Positions 56,218 through 64,000 of a stretch of DNA of 64,000 nt are shown piece by piece (positions within the stretch are counted from its first letter, which is position 1; the number at the start of each line of letters is the position of its first letter). The position numbers were made by a program, and so were the translations under genes. The stretch spans positions 248,001 through 312,000 of the forward strand of contig NZ_AUCM01000006.1 of assembly GCF_000429765.1 (NCBI RefSeq). Direction: 5' to 3'. The notes beneath the pieces are model-generated. The model worked only from the letters and a program-made list of their open reading frames with translations. It searched no databases and was not told the origin of the DNA. Source of the DNA: Gemmobacter nectariphilus DSM 15620 (GTDB lineage: Bacteria > Pseudomonadota > Alphaproteobacteria > Rhodobacterales > Rhodobacteraceae).

Positions 56218-56898
56218 TCAGGCGCGTTTGCGCAGTCCAAGGGCCCGATAGCCTGCGGCCAGATCGTTGAAGCGGTCGCCTTGCACGGCGATATGGCGGC
56301 GCAGCGCCTCGCCCGCCCGCGCCGCATCGCCCGAGACCAGCGCGTCAAAGATCGCCCGGTGCTCGCGCAGCGATTCCGGCATCCGCCCGCGCACGCGCAG
56401 CTGCAGGCGGCGAAAGGGTTTCAGCCGGCGGTGCAGCCGTTCCGCCTCGCCCGCCAGAAAGCGGTTGCCGGCGGCGGCATAGATGGCGACATGGAAATCC
56501 TTGTTGGCGCGGTAGTAACCTTCGGTGTCGCCCGTCTCGCAGGCTTTCTCGCAGGCGAGCAGGGCGGATTCGATGCTGGTCTGATCTTCGGGGGTCATGC
56601 GGCGGGCGGCCTGACGGCCGCACAGGGCCTCGATCTCGGCCATGACCTCGAACATCTCGACCACCTCATCGAGCGCGGGAAAGCGGACAAAGGCCCCGCG
56701 CCGCAAACGCAATTCGACCAGCCCCGAGGCCGCCAGCGCCTGGAACGCCTCGCGCAGCGGGGTGCGCGAGACCTGAAAGCGTTCGGCAAGGCTGACCTCG
56801 TCCAGCCGGTCGCCATCGGCGAACTGGCCTTCGACGATCAGTTCCTCCAGTGCCTCGCGGATCTGGTCTGTGCGGCGGTCCGAATGCGTCTCGGTCAT
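56218..56898 (-). CDS. GntR family regulator with FCD domain, probable regulator of the malonate genes
   Basis: A 226-residue FadR-type regulator: winged helix (about 8-70; LDEVSLAERFQVSRTPLREAFQAL) and FCD ligand domain (about 85-215) with the metal-binding His pattern. Start MTETHSDRRTDQIREAL at 56898 is preferred; the codon at 56928 lies inside the operator palindrome 56921-56934. It is divergent from the TRAP/malonyl-CoA genes, the same placement as MatR in rhizobial malonate clusters. Confidence 0.85.
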   Translation of the reverse strand: MTETHSDRRTDQIREALEELIVEGQFADGDRLDEVSLAERFQVSRTPLREAFQALAASGLVELRLRRGAFVRFPALDEVVEMFEVMAEIEALCGRQAARRMTPEDQTSIESALLACEKACETGDTEGYYRANKDFHVAIYAAAGNRFLAGEAERLHRRLKPFRRLQLRVRGRMPESLREHRAIFDALVSGDAARAGEALRRHIAVQGDRFNDLAAGYRALGLRKRA

Positions 56899-56920
56899 TT
56901 CTGTGTTCCGGATGGCAATA

Positions 56921-56934
56921 TCTTGCATACAAGA
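56921..56934. promoter_or_regulatory. probable GntR operator
   Basis: A perfect palindrome TCTTG-CATA-CAAGA. It contains TTGCATACAA, close to the TTGTATACAA-type operators of FadR-class GntR repressors. It sits between the divergent regulator and matP, next to a TTGACT that could be a -35 element. Confidence 0.6.
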
Positions 56935-57009
56935 GTGTTGACTTGGAATGCGTCAGTCGTCAACCTGCCTCGCATCATCAAGAACGAAGAGCTTTGGGAG
57001 GAGACTTCG

Positions 57010-57987
57010 ATGAAACTTGCCAGGATCGCGGCGATTGCCGCCATTCCGTTCTGTCTTGCCGCGACCACTGCTGCGGCGGTTGAGCTGCGCCTGTCGCACC
57101 AGTTCGCGCCGGGCGATCTGCGCCACAAGATCGCGCAGATGGTGGCCGATGATGTGGCTGCCGCGAATGTCGATCTGACGATCAAGATTTTCCCCTCGGG
57201 CTCGCTGTTCAAGGCGACCGAGCAATACATGCCGCTCAGCCGCGGTCAGCTGGACATGACGGTGTTCCCGCTGTCCTATGCGGGCGGCCAGCACCCGGAA
57301 TACAACCTGACCCTGATGCCGGGGCTGGTGAAGAACCACGACCATGCCGCGCGGCTGATCGCCTCGCCCTTCATGGCCGAGATTGAAAAGGTTCTGAACG
57401 GGGACGACGTGATGACGCTGGTGCACGGCTATCTGGCTGGCGGCTTTGCCAGCGTCGATGGCTGCATCCGCCGCCCCGAGGACGTCAAGGGCAAGACGGT
57501 GCGCGCCGCCGGCAAGGGGTTCGAGGAAATGTTGCAGGCGGCGGGTGCCTCGATCGCCTCGATGCCGTCGTCGGAAACCTACAACGCAATGCAGCAGCAC
57601 GTGTTGCAGGCGCTGAACACCTCGTCCTCGTCCTTCGTGTCGTTCCGGCTGCAGGAACTGGCCAAGTGCTATACGCCGGCCGCCGACATCGCGCTGTGGT
57701 TCATGTATCAGCCGATGCTGATCAACAAGACCACCTTTGACCGCCTGACGCCCGAGCAGCAAAAGGCGCTGCGCGATGCCTCGGCCAAGGCCGAAGCCTA
57801 TTACATGGCCGAAGCCGCGAAAGAAGATGCCAACTCGGTCGACGTGTTCAAGGCCGCCGGGGTCGAGATCGTCAACCTGACGCAAGAGGATTTCGACGCC
57901 TGGAAGGCACTGGCGGAACAGTCGTCCTACAAGTCCTTTGAAGGCAACGGCAAGAAGCTGCTGGATATGGCGCTGTCGGTTCAGTGA
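57010..57987 (+). CDS. matP: TRAP transporter solute-binding protein (malonate)
   Basis: A 325-residue DctP-family periplasmic receptor. Signal peptide of about 23 residues (cleavage near TTAAA). The DctP domain shows VELRLSHQFAPGDLRHK, DMTVFPLSYAGG and KGKTVRAAGKGFEEMLQAAGA with the substrate-clamping Arg. GGGAGGAG before the ATG. Malonate as substrate is inferred from the downstream malonyl-CoA genes, as in rhizobial matPQMAB; not shown directly. Confidence 0.85.
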   Translation: MKLARIAAIAAIPFCLAATTAAAVELRLSHQFAPGDLRHKIAQMVADDVAAANVDLTIKIFPSGSLFKATEQYMPLSRGQLDMTVFPLSYAGGQHPEYNLTLMPGLVKNHDHAARLIASPFMAEIEKVLNGDDVMTLVHGYLAGGFASVDGCIRRPEDVKGKTVRAAGKGFEEMLQAAGASIASMPSSETYNAMQQHVLQALNTSSSSFVSFRLQELAKCYTPAADIALWFMYQPMLINKTTFDRLTPEQQKALRDASAKAEAYYMAEAAKEDANSVDVFKAAGVEIVNLTQEDFDAWKALAEQSSYKSFEGNGKKLLDMALSVQ

Positions 57988-57995
57988 CCTGACCA

Positions 57996-58019
57996 GGGGC
58001 GTGCCCGGTGGCGCGCCCC
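57996..58019 (+). other. intercistronic hairpin matP-matQ
   Basis: GGGGCGTGCC-CGGT-GGCGCGCCCC, a 10-bp stem with one GU pair. No T-run follows. Such stems between a binding-protein gene and its permease genes often lower permease expression. Confidence 0.55.
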
Positions 58020-58040
58020 GACTTACCCCCGGAGACCCCC

Positions 58041-58589
58041 ATGACCCGACTTTCGACGGCCGGGCCGCATTCCCCCGGCGGCAATGCCTTTGTGCGCGGC
58101 GTTCGCGCCATTTCCACCGTCTGCGGCTGGGTGGCCGCTGCGCTGACGGTGATCGCGCTGTTCGTGACCTGCCACATGATCTTTGTGCGCTATGCGCTGG
58201 GCCAGTCGACGATCTGGCAGACCGAGGCGGTGATCTATCTGATGATCGCGGCCGCCTGCATCGGGTTGCCCTATGTCCAGACCCTGCGCGGTCATGTGAA
58301 CGTCGATCTGGTGCCCATGGCGCTGCCGCGTCGGGGGCGGCTGGTGCTGGCCTGGGTCGTGCAACTGGCCACGATTGCCGTGATCGCCGTCATCGCCTGG
58401 TATGCGTGGGAGGTCTGGCATCAGGCCTGGGACCGCAACTGGAAATCCCCGACCGTCTGGGGGCCGCGCCTGTGGATCCCCTATATGGTTCTGCCGCTGG
58501 GGTTCGGGCTGTTCCTGCTGCAACTGCTGGCCGATCTGGTGGCATTGGCCACCGGCGAGGACGCACCCTTTGGCGTGAAGGAGGGCTGA
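58041..58589 (+). CDS. matQ: TRAP transporter small permease (DctQ family)
   Basis: A 182-residue inner-membrane protein with four helices. The family motif WQTEAVIYLMIAAACIGLPYVQTLRGHVNVDLV is visible. The ATG at 58041 has GGAG 6 bases upstream; an earlier codon adds an unsupported extension. matM follows after 1 base. Confidence 0.88.
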   Translation: MTRLSTAGPHSPGGNAFVRGVRAISTVCGWVAAALTVIALFVTCHMIFVRYALGQSTIWQTEAVIYLMIAAACIGLPYVQTLRGHVNVDLVPMALPRRGRLVLAWVVQLATIAVIAVIAWYAWEVWHQAWDRNWKSPTVWGPRLWIPYMVLPLGFGLFLLQLLADLVALATGEDAPFGVKEG

Positions 58590-58590
58590 G

Positions 58591-59904
58591 ATGGATCCGC
58601 TGACGCTTGGCCTTCTGGTGGCGGTGGCCACGATTGTCGTCCTGTTTTCCGGCGTATCGGTGGCGGTGGGGCTGCTGATCGTCTCGGCGCTGTTCCTGCT
58701 GATCTTCGATGGCGCAAGGTCGCTGGAGATGATGCCCGAGATCTTCTTTGCCGATCTCAACAGCTTTACCATCCTGTCGATCCCGATGTTCATCATCATG
58801 GGGGCCGCCGTTGCCTCGACCCGCGCGGGCGCCGATCTGTTCGAGGCGCTGGAGCGCTGGCTGACCCGCGTGCCGGGCGGGCTGGTGGTGTCGAACCTGG
58901 GGGCCTGCGCGCTGTTTGCGGCGATGTCGGGGTCCAGCCCTGCCACCTGCGCCGCGATCGGCAAGATGGGCATCCCCGAGATGCAAAAGCGCGGCTATCC
59001 CGATACGGTCGCCGCCGGATCCATCGCCGCAGGCGGGACGCTGGGCATTCTGATCCCGCCCTCGGTGACGATGATCGTCTATGGCATCGCGACCGAAACC
59101 TCGATCGGGCGGCTGTTCCTGGCCGGGATCGTGCCGGGCATCTTGCTGACGCTGCTGTTCATGGCCTGGTCGATCTTTGCCACATGGCGGTCGGGCAACA
59201 CCGCCGTCCTGTCGCCGCGCCACTATTCCCTGCGCGAGCGGCTGGAGATCCTGCCGCGCGTCGTGCCGTTCCTGCTGGTGATCGCTGGGGTGCTGTATTC
59301 GATGTATGGCGGGATCGCCACGACCTCGGAAACCGCTGCGGTCGGGGCGATCCTGTGCCTTGGCATGGCCATCGTGATCTACCGGATGTGGAGCCCCCGC
59401 GCCATCTGGGGCGTGCTGCGCGACAGCACCAAGGAAAGCGTGATGATCCTTTTCATCATGGCGGCGGCCGGGGTGTTCGCCTACATGATGTCCTCGCTGT
59501 TCATCACCCAGTCCATTGCCCAGTGGATCGCAGGGCTCGAGGTAAACCGCTGGGTGCTGATGATCCTGATCAACATCTTCCTGCTGGTTGCCGGGTTCTT
59601 CCTGCCGCCGGTCGCGGTGATCCTGATGACGGCGCCGATCCTGATGCCCATTCTTCAGGCGGCGCAGTTCGATCCCTATTGGTTTGCGGTGATCCTGACG
59701 ATCAACATGGAAATCGGCTTGATCACGCCGCCGGTGGGGCTCAACCTCTTCGTCATCAATTCGATTGCACCGAAGATTCCGTTGAAAACCATCCTGTGGG
59801 GGTCGGCACCGTTCGTCGGCTGCATGTTCCTGGCCATCTTCATCCTGTGCCTGGTGCCGGAACTGGCGACGTGGCTGCCCGATGCCGTGATGGGGCCAGG
59901 CTGA
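58591..59904 (+). CDS. matM: TRAP transporter large permease (DctM family)
   Basis: A 437-residue Na+-coupled permease of the DctM class with about 12 helices. The block FAAMSGSSPATCAAIGKMGIPEM and the repeat-partner segment LTINMEIGLITPPVGLNLFVI are characteristic. Separate from matQ, not fused. It is followed by malonyl-CoA decarboxylase. Confidence 0.92.
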   Translation: MDPLTLGLLVAVATIVVLFSGVSVAVGLLIVSALFLLIFDGARSLEMMPEIFFADLNSFTILSIPMFIIMGAAVASTRAGADLFEALERWLTRVPGGLVVSNLGACALFAAMSGSSPATCAAIGKMGIPEMQKRGYPDTVAAGSIAAGGTLGILIPPSVTMIVYGIATETSIGRLFLAGIVPGILLTLLFMAWSIFATWRSGNTAVLSPRHYSLRERLEILPRVVPFLLVIAGVLYSMYGGIATTSETAAVGAILCLGMAIVIYRMWSPRAIWGVLRDSTKESVMILFIMAAAGVFAYMMSSLFITQSIAQWIAGLEVNRWVLMILINIFLLVAGFFLPPVAVILMTAPILMPILQAAQFDPYWFAVILTINMEIGLITPPVGLNLFVINSIAPKIPLKTILWGSAPFVGCMFLAIFILCLVPELATWLPDAVMGPG

Positions 59905-59917
59905 CAGGGGACATGAC

Positions 59918-61222
59918 ATGAGCCGTATCGCCTATTTCGCCGATCTAATGACGACGCTGTTCGAGCGTCGTCCCGCCAAGCCGGATGTGCCCAGCCGGGC
60001 CCCCATTGCCGAATTGTGCGCCGCGCTGCTGTCGTCGCGGGGCGAGGTGTCGGGGGCGCGGCTCGCCCGGGATGTGTTGTCGCATTATGCCCGTCTGACG
60101 CCCGAGGATCGCAGGGCCTTCTTTGCCTATCTGGCGACGGACCTTGACCTTGACCCCGACAAGGTGGCCGAGGCCGCCGCAGCCTACAAGGAAAGCCGCA
60201 GCGCCCGCGCGCTGGCCCGCCTGACCCGCGAGGCAGAGCCGCGCCGGCAGGAACTGTTCCGCCGGCTCAACCAGGCGCCGGGGGCGACCGAACAGCTGGT
60301 GCGGATGCGGCTGGATCTGTTGAACCTGCTGCCCGAGGCGCCGGAACTGGGTGTGATCGACCCCGATTTCCAGCATCTGTTCGTCAGCTGGTTCAACCGT
60401 GGCTTCCTTGTGCTGCGCCATATCGACTGGCGCACACCGGCGAACATTCTGGAAAAGATCATCGAATACGAGGCCGTTCACGCCATCAACGACTGGGACG
60501 ACCTACAACGCCGGTTGCGCCCCAATGACCGGCGCTGCTTTGCGTTCTTTCACCCCGCGATGCCCGAAGAGCCGCTGATCTTTGTCGAGGTGGCGCTGAC
60601 CAAGGGGGTGCCGGGGTCGGTGCAGGCGGTTCTGGCCGAAGGACGCAAGCCGCTGGCCGATGGCGAATTCGATACGGCGGTGTTCTATTCCATCTCGAAC
60701 TGTCAGGAAGGGCTGCGGGGCATTTCCTTTGGCAATTCGCTGATCAAGCAGGTGGTCGAGGAACTCAAGGCCGACCTGCCGCAAGTCAGCCGTTATGTCA
60801 CCCTCTCGCCTGTGCCGACGCTCAGCCGCTGGCTGGAAAAGGTGGCGCCAGACCGTCCGCCGGTGGCCCAGCTGCTCGAGGCTGCCGCCACGGCCGACCC
60901 CAAGGCGATGGAGCCGCACAAGGCCGCGCTGCGCCAGTTGACGGCGGAATACCTGCTGCTGGTCAAGCGCGGCGATGGAATGCCCGCCGATCCGGTGGCG
61001 CGGTTCCATCTGGGTAATGGTGCCCTCTTGCATGATGTTCACGCGCTGGCCGATACCTCGGCCAACGGGTTCCGCCAGTCCGCGACGGCGATGGTCAACT
61101 ACCTTTATGATCTCGCCAAGGTCGAACGGAACAACGAAGCCTTTGTGACCGATCGTCAGGTCGCGGCGGCAAAGCAGGTGCAGACCCTGGCAGGCCAGGG
61201 CGAAACGACAGGAAAGAAGTGA
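59918..61222 (+). CDS. matA: malonyl-CoA decarboxylase
   Basis: Malonyl-CoA to acetyl-CoA and CO2. 434 residues: helical N-terminal domain (about 1-150), then the GNAT-fold catalytic domain with FFHPAMPEEPLIFVEVALT, FYSISNCQEGLRGISFGN, the catalytic-Ser region TLSPVPTLSRWL and the His block FHLGNGA. Length fits MatA/MLYCD core. Overlaps matB by ATGA. Confidence 0.93.
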   Translation: MSRIAYFADLMTTLFERRPAKPDVPSRAPIAELCAALLSSRGEVSGARLARDVLSHYARLTPEDRRAFFAYLATDLDLDPDKVAEAAAAYKESRSARALARLTREAEPRRQELFRRLNQAPGATEQLVRMRLDLLNLLPEAPELGVIDPDFQHLFVSWFNRGFLVLRHIDWRTPANILEKIIEYEAVHAINDWDDLQRRLRPNDRRCFAFFHPAMPEEPLIFVEVALTKGVPGSVQAVLAEGRKPLADGEFDTAVFYSISNCQEGLRGISFGNSLIKQVVEELKADLPQVSRYVTLSPVPTLSRWLEKVAPDRPPVAQLLEAAATADPKAMEPHKAALRQLTAEYLLLVKRGDGMPADPVARFHLGNGALLHDVHALADTSANGFRQSATAMVNYLYDLAKVERNNEAFVTDRQVAAAKQVQTLAGQGETTGKK

Positions 61223-62733
61223 TGACCAACCCGCTGTATGATGCCCTTGTCGCGCCGCTGGCCGCGCGCAGCACTCCGGTGCTGACCGATGCTGCCGGGC
61301 ACACCCTGTCGGGACGCGACCTGCATGGCATGGCCATGGCGCTGGCTGCGGCGCTGACCGGGCTGGGGCTGAAGCCCGGTGATCGCATGGCGGTGCAGAT
61401 CGACAAGTCGCCCCGCGCGCTCGCGCTCTATCTGGCGGCGCTGGCCTCGGGCGTTGTGTTCCTGCCGCTGAACACGGCCTATACGGCCGACGAGGTGGAG
61501 TATTTCGTCTCCAACGCGGGTGCCGCGCTGCTGGTTGGCAGCCCTGCCCGCGCCGACAGCCTGCGCGAGGTCGCCACCCGCCACGGCGCCAAATTCGAGA
61601 CGATGGATGCGGCGGGCGATGGCTCGCTGACCGATCTGGCGGCCCAGGCCCCGGCCGGGTTCAGCCCGGTGGACCGTGGCCCCGACGATCTGGCGGCGAT
61701 CCTTTATACCTCGGGCACGACGGGGCGGTCCAAGGGCGCGATGCTCAGCCAGAACAACCTTTTGTCCAATGCCGAGGTGTTGGTCAGGGAATGGCGCTTC
61801 ACCGATGCCGATGTGCTGCTGCACATGCTGCCGATCTTCCACACCCATGGGCTGTTCGTTGCGACCAATGTGGTGCTGCTGTCGGGGGGCAGCATGATCT
61901 TCCTGCCAGGGTTCAAGGCGGATCAGGCCATCGACTGGCTGCCACGGGCGACCAGCATGATGGGCGTGCCCACCTTCTACACCCGCCTGCTGGACGATCC
62001 GCGCTTTACCCGCGATCTGGTCGGGCACATGCGGCTGTTCACCTCGGGCTCGGCCCCGCTGCTGGCGGAAACCCATGTGCAGTTCGAAGAGCGCACCGGC
62101 CATCGCATCCTGGAACGCTACGGGATGACCGAGACCAATATGAACACCTCGAACCCCTATGACGGCGAGCGCCGCGCGGGCACCGTCGGCCCGGCGCTGC
62201 CGGGGGTCGAGGTCAAGATCACCGACCCCACGACCGGCGCCGCCCTGCCGCAAGGCGAGCCGGGGATGATCGAGGTGCGCGGGCCGAACGTCTTCAAGGG
62301 CTACTGGCAGATGCCCGAAAAGACCCGCGAGGAGCTGCGCGACAATGGCTTCTTCATCACCGGCGATATCGGGGTGATCGACAAGGACGGCTATGTCAGC
62401 ATCGTCGGCCGTCAGAAGGATCTGATCATCACCGGCGGCTACAACGTCTATCCCAAAGAGATCGAGCTGATCCTGGACGAACAGCCCGGCGTTCTGGAAA
62501 GCGCGGTGATCGGCGTGCCGCATCCCGACTTCGGCGAGGCGGTGGTGGGCGTGCTGGTGGCGCTGCCGGGCCAGACCATCGACATCGAGGCGGTGAAGGC
62601 GGCGATGGGCCAGTCGCTGGCCAAGTTCAAGCAGCCCAAGCACATCGCCGTGGTGGCGGAACTGCCGCGCAACACCATGGGCAAGGTGCAAAAGAACCTG
62701 CTGCGCAAGGACTTTGCCGGTCTGTTCGCCTGA
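61219..62733 (+). CDS. matB: malonyl-CoA synthetase (malonate-CoA ligase)
   Basis: ATP + malonate + CoA to malonyl-CoA + AMP + PPi. 504 residues, ANL family. P-loop YTSGTTGRSKGA (about 165), HTHGLFVA, MTETNM, hinge and core GDIGVID...GRQKDLIITGGYNVYPKEIE, and the acyl-adenylate Lys in PRNTMGKVQKNLLR. Its neighbours decarboxylate its product, so together they convert malonate to acetyl-CoA. Confidence 0.93.
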   Translation: MMTNPLYDALVAPLAARSTPVLTDAAGHTLSGRDLHGMAMALAAALTGLGLKPGDRMAVQIDKSPRALALYLAALASGVVFLPLNTAYTADEVEYFVSNAGAALLVGSPARADSLREVATRHGAKFETMDAAGDGSLTDLAAQAPAGFSPVDRGPDDLAAILYTSGTTGRSKGAMLSQNNLLSNAEVLVREWRFTDADVLLHMLPIFHTHGLFVATNVVLLSGGSMIFLPGFKADQAIDWLPRATSMMGVPTFYTRLLDDPRFTRDLVGHMRLFTSGSAPLLAETHVQFEERTGHRILERYGMTETNMNTSNPYDGERRAGTVGPALPGVEVKITDPTTGAALPQGEPGMIEVRGPNVFKGYWQMPEKTREELRDNGFFITGDIGVIDKDGYVSIVGRQKDLIITGGYNVYPKEIELILDEQPGVLESAVIGVPHPDFGEAVVGVLVALPGQTIDIEAVKAAMGQSLAKFKQPKHIAVVAELPRNTMGKVQKNLLRKDFAGLFA

Positions 62734-62742
62734 ACTGCGCCC

Positions 62743-64000
62743 TCAGGGGCGGGGTGTCCCGCCGCGCTGCGCCGCAACCATGGCCAGCGCGGCCGCGCCT
62801 GCGCCCGCGACCAGCGCCATGGATGTCAGGCGGCGCCACAATCTGGCGCGGCGGCTGTGCGGGCCGGGCAGATCGGGCAGGGAAATGACCGGCCTGATCC
62901 CAAGCGCGCGTTCCGTCTGCCGCGCGGTCCGCAACACCGGGTCACGCAGCTCCAACGCCAGCGCCAGCCCCAATGCCGCCATCAGGCTGCCGAAAACCCC
63001 GAACACCATCACCTTGCGCCGCCCCGAGGCCAGCGGGTAGTCGGGCGGCAGCGCCGATTCCAGCAGCTCGAACCGTTCGGTCTGCCGCTCGCTGTCCAGG
63101 CGCTGGCTGGTTTCGGCCTCGGCCCGGCGCATGTTGATGGCCGTATATTGGTCGTGCAGCTGCTGGAGGCGCCGGTCAAAGGTGCCAAGCTGGGTTTCCA
63201 CCATCGGCGCGCGGTTCACTGCGGCCTCTACCTCGGTCTGACGGGCCCGCACCGCCTGCCGCTGGCCTTCCAGCCCGGCAATCTGCGCCTGAAGCACCGA
63301 GATTTGCCGCTGTTCGATGGTGCGCCGCGCCTCGCGCGATGTCAGGGCCGCCAGTTCCTGGTTCAGGTCCAGGATCTGACTGTCCAGATCGCGCAGCGTC
63401 GTGGACAGCCGGCCGATCTCGTCGCGGCGGGCCAGAACGCCCTCTGGCAGGGCATCGACGTTGGCGTTCTTGAAGCTGGTGATCTCGGCCTCGAGCGCGG
63501 CGATGGCAAGGCCCAGGCGCGATTCCTCGCGTTCGTAGAATTCCAGCGTCTCGCGCACGCGTGCCGACTGTTTGGCCGCCGTCAGATCCAGCACCTTTCG
63601 GGCCAGATCGTTGGCAACATCGGCCGCAAGCTGGGGGGTGCCCATCTGGACGATGAGGATCATGGCCGATACGGGCTGTTCGGCGCCAAAGCTGTTCTGG
63701 CCGGCCCGGATGGTCTGGATGCGCACCGCCTTGCGCAGCAGCACCACCTTTTCAGCGGGGCTGAGCGCGGGCAGATCGGTGTAAAGGCCATGGGCCTCGA
63801 TCATCGCCAGCATGCTGTCGCGGCTGGTCAGTTCCTGTTCCAGCAGTTGCAGCCGTTGCGAGGAATGTGACACCGCGTCGGACGTCGTGACATCGGCCGC
63901 CACCCGTGGCAGTTCGACCTGCAGGACGGCCGCAGCCTCGTAGGTGCGGGGCAGTTGCAGGGCGACGAACAGCGTCATCAGGCTGCCCAGCAGCACGATC
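62743..64000 (-). CDS. Wzz/polysaccharide chain-length-type protein (5' end cut by window edge)
   Basis: At least 418 residues visible; the N terminus lies beyond base 64000. The visible start is part of a membrane helix (LLGSLMTLFVAL), then a Wzz-like domain (YEAAAVLQVELP), a long coiled coil (about 150-310) and a second helix near residues 326-347 (VMVFGVFGSLMAALGLALALEL). A third hydrophobic segment ends the protein. No kinase motif is visible, so it is a PCP-type copolymerase without the fused tyrosine kinase. Converges with matB. Confidence 0.82.
   Translation of the reverse strand, partial: IVLLGSLMTLFVALQLPRTYEAAAVLQVELPRVAADVTTSDAVSHSSQRLQLLEQELTSRDSMLAMIEAHGLYTDLPALSPAEKVVLLRKAVRIQTIRAGQNSFGAEQPVSAMILIVQMGTPQLAADVANDLARKVLDLTAAKQSARVRETLEFYEREESRLGLAIAALEAEITSFKNANVDALPEGVLARRDEIGRLSTTLRDLDSQILDLNQELAALTSREARRTIEQRQISVLQAQIAGLEGQRQAVRARQTEVEAAVNRAPMVETQLGTFDRRLQQLHDQYTAINMRRAEAETSQRLDSERQTERFELLESALPPDYPLASGRRKVMVFGVFGSLMAALGLALALELRDPVLRTARQTERALGIRPVISLPDLPGPHSRRARLWRRLTSMALVAGAGAAALAMVAAQRGGTPRP

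Noticed and set aside
1-64000. tRNA or rRNA genes, prophage or integrative elements
   Set aside because: Reading all intergenic gaps I found no cloverleaf or rRNA-like sequence, no integrase or transposase, and gene order is that of a core chromosome.

Overview
The window is a GC-rich, densely coded chromosomal segment of an alphaproteobacterium, most likely a Rhodobacterales species of the Rhodobacter/Paracoccus type. This rests on gene order (rpsA-ihfB-lapA-trpF; maf-aroE-coaE-dnaQ; rho-mnmE-mnmG-rsmG-parA-parB; hemW-rdgB-rph | hrcA-grpE), on alphaproteobacterial families (DUF3035, DUF2125, SdhAF4, bacterial Tim44, MutL with an endonuclease motif), and on the many 4-base ATGA/GTGA stop-start overlaps. 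Species cannot be fixed from the sequence alone. I see no rRNA, tRNA, CRISPR array, insertion sequence or prophage. Almost everything is housekeeping.

Region by region: 1-1.5 kb holds an amidase fragment and a D-amino-acid-dehydrogenase-like oxidase. 1.5-5.4 kb, minus strand, holds a GNAT, trpF, lapA, ihfB and rpsA. 5.4-8.7 kb holds secB, then dnaQ-coaE-aroE-maf on the minus strand. 8709-9100 is a gene-free stretch with three perfect DnaA boxes and an AT-rich end: the probable chromosomal origin (oriC). From it, genes run left on the minus strand and right on the plus strand (hemJ, rho, mnmE, mnmG, rsmG, parA, parB). Three parS-like palindromes (12250, 17627, 27033) lie close by, completing an origin-partition locus. 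16.4-20.7 kb: hemW, rdgB, rph, and the heat-shock pair hrcA-grpE. 20.7-30 kb: mutS, maeB, a lipoprotein hydrolase, rmuC and mutL. 30-38.6 kb: an inactive/active M16 peptidase pair, a DUF3035 lipoprotein, lspA, purH, a heparinase-like protein and rsmB. 38.7-45.7 kb: sdhAF4, a small heat-shock protein with a clear RpoH promoter, a CysQ-like phosphatase, pmbA, a DUF2125 protein, an SDR-crotonase pair and pyrF. 45.8-51.2 kb: a probable AprI/SH3 protein, nfeD-SPFH, tspO, Smr, mltA, Tim44-like and fxsA. 51.5-56.2 kb: ffh, GNAT, chorismate mutase, rpsP, rimM, dinB. 56.2-62.7 kb: a malonate uptake and activation locus (GntR regulator, TRAP transporter, malonyl-CoA decarboxylase, malonyl-CoA synthetase). 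The right edge cuts a Wzz/chain-length-type polysaccharide protein.

The most unexpected non-coding signal is a dispersed intergenic repeat, seen seven times. It has G/C-run hairpins, then a GG(G/A)TATTT core, then a conserved tail. Two copies share 30 identical bases and two others share 22. It sits between genes, in terminator-like positions or directly before start codons. Together with the oriC/parS locus and the malonate locus, it is the part most worth following up.
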